NCBI GenBank assembly: GCA_963662155.1
Contig: OY759271.1
Location: 14,388,398 to 14,452,397, forward strand
Origin: Lamellibrachia columna
Taxonomy: Eukaryota; Annelida; Polychaeta; Sabellida; Siboglinidae
Length of the DNA stretch: 64,000 nucleotides
Direction: 5' to 3'
Position numbers and translations under genes: made by a program. A model generated the notes under the pieces. The model did not search any database. It was not told the origin of the DNA and saw nothing but the letters and a program-made list of their open reading frames with translations. Positions 38,573 to 62,880 of this stretch are shown here, piece after piece (position 1 is the stretch's first letter; the number at the start of each line of letters is the position of its first letter).

Positions 38573-39111
38573 GGACGGTCACATCAATCCAGTATCAATC
38601 CCTACGTCGTTCACTCCCTGTGAGGACGGCCACATCAACCCAGTATCATTCCCTACGTCGTTCACTCCCTGTGCGGACGGCCACATCAACCCAGTATCAT
38701 TCACTACGTCGTTCACTACCTGTGAGGACGGCCACATCAACCCAGTATCATTCCCTACGTCGTTCACTCCCTGTGAGGACGGCCACATCAACCCAGTATC
38801 ATTCCCTACGACGTTCACTCCCTGTGAGGACGGCCACATCAACCCAGTATCATTCACTAAGTCGTTTACTACCTGTGAGGACGGCCACATCAATCCAGTA
38901 TCATTCCCTACGCCGTTCACTCTATGTGAGTAAGGCCACATCAATCCAGTATCATTCCCTACGTCGTTCACTCCCTGTGAGGACGGCCACATCAACCCAG
39001 TATCATTCCCTACGTCGTTCACTCCCTATGAGGACGGTCACATCAATCCAGTATCAATCCCTACGTCGTTCACGCCCTGTGAGGACGACCTCACTCATAT
39101 CAATTCAGTAT
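38549..39111 (+). repeat. 51-bp minisatellite containing a stop codon
   Basis: Eleven units start at 38549, 38600 and so on to 39059. Each begins ccctacgtcgttcactccct, then tgtgaggacgg and ccacatcaacccagtatcatt. Unit 1 supplies the last codons and the TGA of the small membrane-protein gene. Most later units keep the same TGA in register, but the third reads tgcgga instead. The first and tenth units share the variants tatgaggacggtcac and tcaatc. The long frames in the other two registers are artefacts. Confidence 0.96.
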
Positions 39112-39564
39112 CATCATTGTTTATGTTTTATTTGTACTACAGTTAGATGCAAATTAAACGCCTGTGCTAATAACGTAATTATATTTGTCTATGCAATTAT
39201 ACAAGATTGTGCAAACAATCGATACATTTTAAAACAGGCAAAATTAATGATAATTATACGTATTAGGTACTTCTCTATAAAACATTGTATTTACCTGCGT
39301 GCGTACATGCATGCATGCATACAATCAACATACATACATGCGTACAAACATACATACATACATTTATAAACAATTCGCAACAGAATGTGTACATACTAAT
39401 TGAATGATTTGGCTAGACAACTGATATTGATCACTTTACTATTAATAGTATTCATAGTTTTGTAAACACTATTGAACAGAGTTTTACTTTGGATTTTAGT
39501 CTATAAATAAAGTTATTATTATTATAGTAAAGCCTACAAATGGTGAAGTAACATACTCGCTATC

Positions 39565-39876
<312 letters not shown>

Positions 39877-40088
39877 GACACATATACACACACGCACGCA
39901 CGCACTATGGTTTCAGTCTTTCATTTAACAACTAACACAACATCCAGCCAATATGCACAATCTAACAAGCATAATCATAATATAATTTATCACATAGCTT
40001 TGTTATTCGACAACAAATAACAATATCATGTATGCGTGATTTGAATATACTGAAGCAATCACCGGCTGCGACATAAAAAAAACTTGTA

Positions 40089-40395
40089 ATATCAACCGCG
40101 ATTGGCCCACGGCTGCAACTAGTTGCTACATCAACTACGATTGGTAACAACAATTTGTTAGATCAGCCGCGATTGGTCCACGGCCGCAACTAGTTATTAG
40201 ATCAGCCGCGATTGGTCCACGGCCGCAACTAGTTGTTAGATCAGCCGCGACTGGTCCACGGCCGCAACTAGTTGTTACATCAGCTGCGATTGGTCCACGG
40301 CCACAACTAGTTGTTAGATCAGCCACGATTGGTCCACAGTCGTAGCTAGTTGTTACATCAGTCGCGATTGGTCCACGACCGTAATTAGTTGTATG
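40089..40395 (-). repeat. 39-bp tandem array downstream of DNAJC5 copy A
   Basis: About eight units of 39 bp (core gatcagccgcgattggtcca, then cggccgcaactagttgtta), the outer units diverged. It begins about 160 bp past the stop codon of the minus-strand DNAJC5 gene, so it may be part of that 3' UTR. Each unit contains the palindromic core cggccg. The 13-codon period keeps a minus frame open for 110 codons. Confidence 0.95.
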
Positions 40396-40557
40396 CATGT
40401 GGGCAAGCATGCGTGCGCACCGGCATAAATATGTGTAATGACAATAAGGCACGTGTGAAGAATTCACTAAGTTCGACTAAAACAGTTTCCACCGATGACG
40501 TCACAAGGCTGACCAGATGATGCATCCGTATCGGCCTTGTCCGTCGCCCGCCCATCC

Positions 40558-43593
<3,036 letters not shown>

Positions 43594-44239
43594 TTTATTG
43601 TTATTCTTGAAATGGATAAATGGTCGGTTTTATTGTTGATGCTTATGAGTGGCGTGTGTATAATCCGTTCGTATACATGAAATAAAATAACAACGATACC
43701 ACAGCTGTTGTCGATGGCCCACGCTTCCAGTAAGCAAACGGGTCAAGATAAATAAGATTATGAGTGACGTGGTTGATAAAACTGCTGATTGATGACTGTG
43801 AAAACTGCTTTCAGTAGCAATTTATTGATGTTGAGGCTTGAATTACTCATAAACCTGTACTACACACCACAAGCCTTCAACATGACTAACTTTTACTTGT
43901 TATATTTTGTACGAGTGAAAGTATGTATAAATAATAAGTCTCTCTCAATGATTGTTAATTTTGGGATACCGCGGTTGAATATGACACCTGGTCGTTTCCT
44001 GACACGATATTTACTCATCGTGACCTATGACGTGACTTCCTTGACATTTTCTCAAAACCATTTTCTCACGTAGAAAAGTAAATATGCATTGTGACCAAAT
44101 GTTGTGCTGTGTCACTTACTCGCTGTAAAGCTCAGCTGGCCTAAATGTTCCACCAAACTCTAAATTTACTACTGTTTTGCTCTATCGATGACACGTGCGA
44201 TTCGTAACGACTCCATTTTAGTGGGTGCCAGCTGCAAAT

Positions 44240-44340
44240 CAGCGTCGTTATCGAGATTTTACACAATTTTTTTTTTTTTCAAAGTGATAGGGAGTTCATT
44301 CCAGACCGTAGGCGCAGCTACAGAGAAAGCACATTTACCC
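44240..44340 (-). mobile_element. Decayed LINE C-terminal remnant
   Basis: The minus strand reads CAFSVAAPTVWNELPIT, the same end-of-ORF2 motif as the element at 3773-4036. The nucleotide match between the two is visible over about 50 bp. Confidence 0.6.
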
Positions 44341-44814
44341 AAGTTAAGTTTTGTTTTAGGTACTAAGGACATATTATATTGTATTCTTCGTCCAAGTTTC
44401 CATGTCCTGTGTATGCACTAAATTAGTGACTGATTCAGGCGTGTTTTTCTTCACGTTGGTGCCAGTGATCCACGGTTGAGCTCGGCACAGACATGGGCGT
44501 AAGCCCTGCTAGTCAGTCAAGTTCAAGCTCGGCACAGACATGTGTGTCAGCCCTGCTAATCAGTCAAGTTAATCCAACTGGCAAACCCGAAATGATTATA
44601 TCTCCTTTACTGCATGTTTAGTGTAGCTAAACAGGTTACTACAAACAGCTTGGCCAATATGTGGTACACATGGTTACAGTGTTCAGACGTAAGTGCGATT
44701 GGCAACAAATATGCTGTTCACTGGAGACAATCGTCACGGCTCACTGCCTCGACATACTACTCGTTTGTTACTGCTTGATATAAGACGACGACAGGATATT
44801 TGTGTTTTGCGTCC

Positions 44815-45110
44815 CAATTATGGGGCGCAGTAGCCGCGTTGTTAGAACGTCAGACTCTTATTCGAGAGGGTCTGGGTTCGAATACACTTGCAGCCGTTTC
44901 GATGTTTGGGCAATTTCGTTCTCTCCACAATGTCTCAGTCCATTCAGTTGTATAAATGAGTACCTGGCTATAGACAGGTTGGATATAAATGAATGACTAG
45001 TCTTTGCGCAGTGATTGCGGTGTGGCTGAATGCTTACCAGAGACGTTGAGTTGGTGTTCGAACAGGTCGGCCGTGGTGAAGTGTAAAGCGCTACATAAGA
45101 ACTTATATTA
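44815..45110 (+). mobile_element. tRNA-derived SINE-like sequence
   Basis: A pol III A-box-like string (gtagccgcgttgttagaacg) and B box (gggttcgaatac at about 44873) are followed by a body with ctcagtccattcagttgtat and aaatgagtacctggc, like central domains of widespread animal SINEs. A second tRNA-like piece (gtggctgaatgc, ggtgttcgaac) ends in gtaaagcgctacataagaac at about 45107, a common SINE/LINE tail. Confidence 0.65.
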
Positions 45111-45599
45111 TCCTTTCGTTGCTTATTAGTGAAGACACGCCAATTAAGTTTTGCGGGGCTGTTTTGTAAGCAACCGAACCGAAATAAAAAAAACTCTCAA
45201 AGGCAGCAGCGAGTCCAGGGGGTCTTAGGGGTCCCAAGACCCCCCCAGGCCATGAAGGGGGGTCTTAGACCACCCTGTGTCCGTGGCAAATATTACCGTA
45301 AAGGAACACGAAGGGGAGACCGAGACTAGTCCGCCCCCGGGGCAAGTCCGTCAACCGGCTTTTATTCCGATTAAGTCACGGATCATCAAACTACATGCAG
45401 CGCAGTGTTCGAAACGACCACTGACTCTTGGGGGTCCCCGAAAAAAATCTTCTTACAAATCTTTTTTTCAGGCACTGTAATGGCTATTAACGCCTATTTT
45501 TGTGAAAAAAAACTTGCTTGCTATCATAGTGACATGTAGTTTGATGATCCGCTATCATAGTGACATGTAGTTATTTCGACCTGTAGTTATTTTACCAAC

Positions 45600-45667
45600 T
45601 TAGATTAAATGCACTTGTTGTAAGTCGCTCTCAATAAGAGCGTCTGCTAAATGACTAAATTGTAAAT
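45600..45667 (+). mobile_element. L2/CR1-type LINE 3' tail
   Basis: The sequence taagtcgctctcaataagag followed by cgtctgctaaatgactaa is the conserved stem-loop tail shared by L2-clade LINEs and SINEs that use their machinery. It lies 500 bp after the SINE-like body, so the two may or may not be one element. Confidence 0.7.
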
Positions 45668-45842
45668 TGTGGTCTAAACCATTGTTACTGGAGTAATGCG
45701 CTTGCATACACAGTACTTATAAGTAGCATTGGTTAGACATTCAGAGTGCTCAGTAAGGCCCTTATATCAGAGATATTGTTTGGATCTTGCGTTGTTGCTC
45801 TATCCAGTGTCAGTGGGTTTTAGTTGCCGCCCACCAAATATG

Positions 45843-46200
45843 TATCTGTGTTGGGGCAAGTTCGTCCCTAGGATGTCTGATGTAAAATGCTCAGGAGCAC
45901 TTGTGAACATAAACACACTAACATGCACTCTAATAAATACTTCCAATTGTCCAGTTTAGTGTTATTTTCTAATAAAAAAGTGGCGAAAAAAGATTTTATT
46001 TCACCATTTTCTAGCCGATGCAGTGCCAAACGTTTTTGTTTGCCTGGTTTATTTCACATATACAACAGAATATGTGAGGATTTTAAGTTTCTAACAAATG
46101 TGTGTCGGAAACATGACGTTTTTTTGACATAAAAATTAGACAAAACTGCACTGTTCTTGTGTATTTGCTGCTCAAAGTACGTGTGGGGCGAACTTGCCCC
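45843..46200. mobile_element. Possible MITE bounded by inverted ends
   Basis: Left ttggggcaagttcgtccc (about 45851) and right ggggcgaacttgccccagc (about 46185) are near-perfect inverted repeats 330 bp apart, with AT-rich non-coding DNA between them. A second, weaker version (ggatttgccccgacatgagg) follows the right end. The superfamily is not recognised. Confidence 0.45.
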
Positions 46201-46779
46201 AGCCCCTGGGCGGATTTGCCCCGACATGAGGCAAGTCTACCCATGCTTGGGTAGGTCTACTAAGAGTCAGATTTGGATATTGGCTTTTAACAGTTTTGGC
46301 ATTTGTCGATAGCACAAATGTGGACAAGATATTTTTTTATTTAAGGTCGAAACTGATCCTCTAGCTCTACAAATACAGTCTCCATATCTATTAGAGTGTC
46401 CATGGGGGGCGGACTAGTCACGGTCTCCCCTATATAGGCCTACATCGGCACTAGTGTCAATGTAAAGACTGAAGTATTAGCAGCCGGCTAATATTAACAA
46501 TTATATAAGTAAAACGACACGTGTCACATGTGTCGCCCCCCCCCCCCCCCCGGTTCGTAAGTAGAATGACATATGACTACGACTGACGCCCCCTGCCAAC
46601 AAGCCTAGATCCACCCCTGAAAGGTCACGTGGCCCGTCCCACCTCACGCGAGAGGAACATTGGTGGGTGTTCTGCTACTAAACAGCTATGAACACTGGCA
46701 ACATTTTAAAAAGAAACATACAAATCGTGCATTTTCGAAAATACTAAGAGATGAAAGATCACGATAATAGCATGTTTTC

Positions 46780-47025
46780 GCACTAGAATGAGACACCCCT
46801 CGCTGTGGAGTGTGACACCCCTCGCAGTGGAATGTGACAACCCTCACCAACGACGCAGTGGAATATGACACCCCTCCCACTGGAGTGAGACACCACTTGC
46901 AGCGGAGTGAGACACCCCTTGCAGTGGAGTGAGACACCCCTCACTATGCCTATGGAGTTAACACACCGCAGTATAGTGTGACACCCCTCACAAACGACGC
47001 AGTGGAGAGTGACACCCCTCGCTGT
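46780..47025. repeat. Imperfect tandem repeat of about 22 bp
   Basis: About ten diverged copies of the motif gagacacccctcgcagtgga, with gtgaca variants and two insertions of caacgacgcagtgg. Divergence indicates an older array. Confidence 0.8.
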
Positions 47026-47829
47026 ACATGCATTGACATGTGATCGGCGCGGCTCAGGAGCAAACAGAGTTGCATATAGCTTGTTTGATGTGTACTTACA
47101 ATCTGCCGAGCGCTGGTGGTGAGGTCGAGGTCATTGCTTCGGGTTATAGACCCGATCCACGGTAGACAAGTGTGTATGGACTTAAACCTACTTGTCGTTA
47201 GACATTTGCTCAAATCGGTTTACGACACGACCTTCTATAGCAGGGAGTTACGGTGAATCACTATTGCTGATGCTGATGCTGCCGTTGCACGCGCCGACAT
47301 TTCCGAGTCACTCAACCGAGTCAAAACCCGACCCGGTGCATGAATATCCCATACGCGTCGCCACTGGAAATGAATTATTAACTTCTTGCAATCGATGGTG
47401 CGGCTCGGCATAGATTGTCCGTTAGACCGTTTACAGTAATATAGGTTACCGAAGTAACCCGTGGTGCCTCTGGTGGATAATGTAAAACTACATTTGTCGA
47501 CGCCAATATTGTACTTAAAATTAAGGGAGTTAGATTTGTTGACAAGTTGTTTAGCAAATGTGCAGAACAATCGTATCCACGACAACGCGAGCCCGATCCT
47601 AGCCACCAACTATTTAAAGAATTATTGCGTTAGCAAAGAATACATCGTACCTACAATAATGCCTACAGATATTTAAATTTTATAATCACAACACCAGCAT
47701 CATGGCACAAAAATCGGTCGATCTTACGTTTGAATAAGTTCGAACGCGATCGAGTACGCGTTGGCATAGATACGCGATTGTTTCGGCGCCAACAAAACGA
47801 TTGCGGGAATTGTATAGCAATGATAATAT
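47026..47829. other. Interval without recognised gene
   Basis: A minus frame of 124 codons at 47235-47609 and one at 46950-47213 have no known domain and no supported splice partners. Otherwise featureless. Confidence 0.4.
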
Positions 47830-49042
47830 GATTTCCACAAAGGTAACTATAAAGATATGAGAAAATACTTTCCAAAGCTAGATTGGAATAACATGCTGAT
47901 GAATAAGACCACAAATGAATGTTGGAATATTCTAAAATATGAAATTGAGAGTATCATCGATAAATTGGTTCCCTTGAAAAAACAAGGAAAACAGTCTAGA
48001 AAGAAACACTTGTCAAAGGAAGCTATTAGTAAAACAGTGTTTAAGCAAACTATGTGGAGGGTTTATAAGCGTACCAGAAAGGATGAAGACTATGCAAATT
48101 ACAAAGAGGCACTTAACCTAGCTACAACTGAAATTAGAAAATCTAAAAGAACCTTTGATAAAACTGGCAGATAATAAAAAAAATGACAGCAAGAGTTTCT
48201 ATGCTTATGTAAGGAGTAAACAGAAAATTCGAGATAAGGTCGGACCACTAGAAAACAACAGGGGAAACATAATTTCAGACGGGTTTCAAATGGCAGAGGT
48301 CCTGAATGAGTATTTCAGCTCAGTTTTTACTACAGAAAATATCAGCTCACTTCCAGTTCCATTTACTAAATTTGAGGGCAATACATCAGAACATTTAGGG
48401 CAGTTATTTGTAACTCCTGAAATGATAGCAAAGAAAATTAAGAAGATGAAAGATAATAAATCATCTGGAGTTGATGGGATACCACCAAAACTGCTTAAGG
48501 AAATTGTTGAGCAAATTAGTACACCACTTGCAAATTTTTTTAACTTGTCACTAGAAGAAGGAACAGTTCCTTCAGAATGGAAATAAGTAAACATTACGCC
48601 GCTATTTAAGAAGGGATCGAGGAACAAGCCAGAACATTACAGACCAGTGAGTTTAACATCAGTTGTATGTAAATTACTCGAAACATTAATTAGAGACCAC
48701 ATGGTGGAATTCCTTGTAAACATAAATTAATAAATACATCTCAACATGGGTTCGTAAAAGCAAGGTCATGTCTAACTAATCTCTTATGTTTTTTTGAAAG
48801 TGGGTAGACGACGGGTCACCAGTGGATGTTGTCTACTTAGATTTTCAGAAAGCTTTCGATAAAGTGCCACGTCAAAGATTGTTACTTAAACTAAAAGCCC
48901 ATGGCATAGGTAATGATGTAACCAACTGGATAAAAAAGTGGCTTACACACAGAAAACAGAGAGTAATAGTAGAAGGCGAGATTTCAAACTGGAAACCTGT
49001 TTTAGAGTGGGGTATCACAGGGAACAATATTAGGCCCTATAC

Positions 49043-49109
<67 letters not shown>

Positions 49110-50025
49110 AATGATTTGGAAGATGACATATGACAAAGTACTCAAATTTGCAGATGACACAAAAGTATTCAGAAAGGTTACTAATGATACAAATAAACAA
49201 AGTTTACAGGATTATCTAGATAAATTATTTTGGGAAGTGTAAATGTATACACGTATGACATGGAAGCATGGACGAAGAATATAAAATGGGGGATGCTGTA
49301 CTAGGTAGAACCACACAAGAAAAGGACTTAGGTGAAACATTTAGTGCTGACATGAAAGTGTCAGAGCAATGTTGGATTGCAGCTTTGAAAGGAAATCAAA
49401 TTGTAGGGCTAATTAGGAGAACTATCACGTATAAGGAGAAACAGCTAATTGTACCCCTGTACAAAGCAATAGTTAGACCACATTTGGAATAGTGTATACA
49501 AGCATGGAGGCCGTATCGTAAGAAGGACATAGACAAGCTAGAAAGAATACAACGAAGAGCAACTAAAATTATTCCAGAATTGAGAGACCTTAGTTATGAA
49601 AGCCGCTTATTACAATGTGGTTTGACAACACTAGAGACCAGGAGATTAAGAGGAGACCAAATAGAAGTGTTTAAAATAGTGAACGGTTATGAGGATGTTG
49701 ATAGGAATATGTTCTTCAAACTTAAAGAAGGCAGTAGAACCAGAGGACACAAAGCAGCATTAGTTAAGGAGCAGTGTAGATTGGACATGAGAAAGTACTC
49801 TTTCTCACAGAGGGTGATAAATGAATGGAACAAACTGCCAAATGATTGTGTTAATGCTAGTAGTGAGAATATGTTTAAAAATAGAATTGGCAGATATTTG
49901 ATAAGGGCGGGCTACACATAGGTGAGAAAATTGTTGGACTCTCGATAAGCCAATGGCTTCCTTGTCCACTTGCCATCTGGAACTTGTTGTTTGGGATGGC
50001 AATCTTGTTAAATCTTGTTAAAAAG
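47830..50025 (+). mobile_element. CR1/Jockey/Rex-group LINE, copy 2 (5'-truncated)
   Basis: Plus-strand ORF2 pieces in order: pre-RT region (47857-48174), NDSKSFYAYVRSKQ and KKMKDNKSSGVDGIPPKLLK (48155-48586), VYLDFQKAFDKVPRQRLLLK (48822 on), a TA-expanded IYIND region (49051-49109), the catalytic FADDTKVF at about 49150, and thumb/C-terminal parts to GYT at 49921. At least one frameshift and several stops make it dead. The endonuclease is missing. The 3' end repeats aatcttgttaaatcttgtt at about 50004-50022, a hallmark of this family. Confidence 0.93.
49051..49109. repeat. (TA)n inside LINE copy 2 reverse transcriptase
   Basis: TA repeats occupy the codons normally reading LIYIND, directly before NDLEDDI. 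The surrounding frame stays aligned with the RT (IYIYIY). Confidence 0.95.
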
Positions 50026-50029
50026 TATT

Positions 50030-50335
50030 TCATAGCGCTATTTCAGTTTGTTGTCTGTTAATAACACATATCACAGGTGCCTCTTTAGAGAAGGCACGGT
50101 CTACTAACGTCATGAGGCTTGTAGTGGGCACAACCAACAAACCTGCGGATTTGGATCGTAGGTGGCGCTTGTGTTGATCGTCCCCGAGAAGCTCTGATGT
50201 GTAGGGCAATGCACAGTGCAAAGTCCGTGGAGTGCCTTGAAGGTCGTGAGAAAAATCTTGAATGTGATTCTTTTTATGATTGGCCACCATCAACACATGG
50301 CGTGAGAAACGTGTTGTTGCATCGGTAGTCCACAA
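50030..50335 (-). mobile_element. LINE C-terminal remnant, second family
   Basis: A 101-codon minus frame carries KSAGLLVVPTTSLMTLVDRA followed by FSKEAP. This resembles the LLVVPRT...YGDRAFSVAAP region near the end of L2/CR1-like ORF2 proteins. It abuts the 3' end of LINE copy 2. Confidence 0.5.
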
Positions 50336-50339
50336 TCAA

Positions 50340-52210
50340 ACATGACGCCACTGTTTCTGACCGTGACGCATATACTTGGCGTCACCTGTCGTACATGTCA
50401 ACTCTCACGCATAAGCCGCAGGACTTACAGTTTTGCATTTAACGTCCGGTCTCACGGGAAATGTCTGAAATATCACGCATATTTTCATAATCTCTAACAA
50501 ACTAAAAACTATAAAACAAATGGTCCTTTTTTTGCGAACATGGTACACATAGTGTATTTGTATATGTCGCAAGCGAAGATCTCAGTTAGTTTTACCAGGA
50601 ATATCGTCATTTTACCGATTAACGCATCAAACGAAGTCGGTTGTTGGTCAACAGCTGAGCATCAACCAATGATATGTCCTGTTGGAAAGCAGTGTAAGCA
50701 CGTGCTAACGTTGCGCGACACAGACGGTGGATTGTGAAATTGAATCGGATGGGTTACTCTCCTCTAAAAAGCCCAAAATTACTCAATATCGAGGGGCTGC
50801 CCCAGGCCAGGGGTGACATGTCATATCCAGTGTGCAAGGGTGTGACATATGCATGAAACCTTGACATATATGTTTGAACTCTGTATATTTGACTTTTTGC
50901 ACCTGGTCATATGCTGAATGTTGAGCATTCGACTTTGTGTGAAACCATGTTCTGTTGTGGGATTTACTTTTGTACTACAACATTGTCTTCAGATGGTTCC
51001 AAATGCTCTTGAAATTCACATAGGTTCACAGACTGGGGGACTTCGCGGCCCGCGGCCCCTGAACGCTTGTTGCGAACATTTCTCATTTCTAAGCACCCTC
51101 CAATGTTTGACATATGCATCTTGTGTGTGTATGTGCCTAGTGTAGTGTGTAGTACTTGCTTCATACTCTCGCCTTTAGCTCAAGCTGCCATATAGGTCCT
51201 TGGAGTGAAAAGGGAGCTGGTACATAGAAATGTATGTAGCACTCACCTCGTGGAACCCTACGGAAACCGGCCATCTTGCGGTCTCAGGCGAATGTGCTTG
51301 GGATATCAGAGCAGAATGGAGCCAGAGAGGTGCAGTGTGCAAGGTTCACCGACGTGTTGATATGCCCAGAGAGTCTCTATCTATTCATATCCTCCAGCTA
51401 TAGAAAAGTAGTAGTGTATGCAACAGCAATATACAAAAGAAGGGCGTAGAAACATTTACAGATACGCCTACAACCAGTTGTTGAAACAATTCTCCCTGAA
51501 AGCCAGGGTCGATTTCATGCCTCGCGACAAGATATTCACCTTGCAGCAACTCCAGAGAAAAATGTGGAACAACAACAGAACCTGTACATGTTTCTTTGAT
51601 TGACTTCACAGTGGACATCTCAACCCCGAGGAACCTGCTTACCCTCGGGAGAAGGGCAACAGGAAACCACCCCCGGTATTTTCCCTAGAAAGCCAAATGA
51701 AATGCGAAGCCGAAATTGTAAAAGCTATGGAACAGGAAACTCGATTATGACATGCGTGGAACAACCGGAATGTGCCAACACAATTGGCACATCGCAACAT
51801 CGAGCCACAAAATCAATGCGAATTGATTGTCCGTGTAACTGTTATTTTTGCTTAAATGTACAATGTCGTCAAGTAATGTTGTCACGGTTCCAGTTTCCAC
51901 GGGTCTGTACGAATCGTGGTTCTCGATTACCCTGTATTCACAGCACGGGTCTGCCACGGTTCCAGTATAAGAGACTGGGAGTTGACTACTCTTGAAAGAG
52001 GGGAGATGTGAAAATTCCTAAAACTCCTAAAGCACAAACAAAGATGTAAAATAGGTCAATCACAAGCAACTACATAAATGAATAAGTTTTATTTCAAGAC
52101 AAAAAACGACAGAGTTCGAGTCAGCGTCATCACGTTATAGTCAACACACGAGAGGACAGTGGACACTAGATTTAATTTTATAATATCAAGAATGTGTGAG
52201 TTTATTGCTG
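50340..52210. other. Interval without a confirmed gene
   Basis: Contains short frames without domains. One possible first coding exon on the minus strand (51274-51247) is listed separately. Purine-rich low-complexity sequence and fragments of unknown repeats are likely. Confidence 0.4.
51247..51274 (-). CDS. Possible first coding exon of an unidentified minus-strand gene
   Basis: The minus strand reads caagATGGCC, encoding MAGFRRVPR plus one base, then a perfect gtgagt donor. The ATG sits in a YY1-like AAGATGGC context common at animal gene starts. No following exon could be assigned. Joining to DNAJC5 copy A would need a poor acceptor and is not claimed. Confidence 0.25.
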
Positions 52211-52213
52211 ATA

Positions 52214-52321
52214 ACTAGTGCTGTGACGGTTGCTGGTCTGGAAGGATGTAGAACCAAGATCCGGAGTACCCTTTGGGACTCGCGGTTTCGGTTCCAAAAC
52301 CGGAACCGTGAGAGCACTAGT
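52214..52321. mobile_element. 108-bp MITE-like inverted-repeat element
   Basis: The ends actagtgctgtgacggtt and aaccgtgagagcactagt match as inverted repeats at 16 of 18 positions. An internal ggttccaaaaccggaacc hairpin is present. Such ends resemble small hAT MITEs, but no matching 8-bp target duplication is seen. Confidence 0.55.
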
Positions 52322-53143
52322 ATCTAGTGTTACAATTCACAAACTCACGCACAAACAAATATAGAACACAGGTTTATGTCATAAAAACCAAGTTATATAC
52401 AATTCCCAAAACATGTCGGTGCTAAATTAGACAGCCTCCTCATCTGTGTGACATGGTATATGTCTCCAAACACTGATGACAATGTCCGTTTTATATGTTG
52501 AAGATGCACTGATAGCTGAGTCGATACAAATCCAAATCGCATAACTAACAATCATAACTACCTTTTTATGAAGGCACAACTCTAAATATGCGAAACGTGT
52601 TACGCCACGAAACACTAACACATTTGTAAATAAAGAAGGCATCCATATATTGGTTTTGTTGAAATGATTATAATCTTGCGTTATAAAAATCATAATGGAA
52701 ATAAGTCAGTTTGAATTCCCATATTATCATAAAATATAAATGCTAATATAATGCATTGCATCTATCATGATTATTTAATAATATTAAGTATCATGATTGA
52801 AATATGAAGTCATAAATACCCCTTTAGAAAAATTCCCATCAGTCATTAACATACCCGATCTCAACCATTTCTTGAAAACAAGAAGCGTTTAAACATATAC
52901 GCAATCAGGAAGACAAACAGACCATGTATTAGCTGCGCCAAACGTATGCGCACACAATTTCTTCTCGTTCGGCTCTTGAAATAGCGTTGAGAATATTGCA
53001 ACAGAACTATATATTTATAAGTAGCAATATTTCAGATATGGCATTTCAGCACACCGAACTAGCTACTTGTACACGTGTTGCATGTGTTCAATAAACTTTC
53101 GTACTAGTACGTCACATCCGGCTTCGTTGTTCGTACTGGTGTG

Positions 53144-62150
<9,007 letters not shown>

Positions 62151-62159
62151 CTACAACAA

Positions 62160-62880
62160 ATCGTGAACACACAATTGTGTAATGTATTAATCTTCAGACA
62201 ATAACACTGTCATCTTATTCTTATTCTTCTTCTACTTCTTCTTCTTATTATTATTCTGATTATTATTCGTCGTCGTCGTCTCCTCCCGCCTATGCTACAC
62301 CCGTCTTCTCATAGTGTTGTCCGCAACAGATTTGTAATATCTCCTTGAACAGCTGACCGATGTGGTTATTCTCAATACGAGAGTGTGACAACATAACATA
62401 ACCGTGTTTGCCTTATGAACCTAAAGCCAGCAACGTGGTAATGAAGACAGCGACAAGTGTAATGCATACACCCAGAGAGTATATAATATAATACTAATAG
62501 TAACACATTTTCTTGTGCAGTAACCTATTTCAAATATAACCTAAATTATGATAAAAAAATAATATAGATCATGGAAATAACGATTTCTACGATTTATCAA
62601 GTGTCAAAATCGATCTATAATTAAATTATGTGACTGGTTTTCAGCTAACAGTACGATTAAGGCATTGCTTAGACTTGGCTGTCAAACAAATAATAATGAC
62701 TTGACAAGCAGGAGTGTTCCATAATGTGTCTACATATATCCGTTATCATTGCCTCGATACTCCCCAAAGATAGTATCAATATGTAATCAACTCTTACACT
62801 GACGATGATCAATTCATATCGTCGCTAGTAGTTAGTAAGTCGTTTACAAGGATTAATTGTGGGTCGATTGTTGTTGGTGG
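62160..62880. other. Intronic or flanking DNA of the DNAJC5-like copy B
   Basis: A (ttc/tta)n-like simple tract lies near 62215-62285. No exon with an HPD motif was found on the minus strand here. Confidence 0.5.

Noticed and set aside
38478..39369. Frames of 151 and 266 codons over the 51-bp array
   Set aside because: They are out of register with the supported exon, which ends at TGA 38570-38572; no separate start or splice evidence.
51385..51618. Overlapping frames of 61 and 77 codons on opposite strands
   Set aside because: No family recognised and no splice support.
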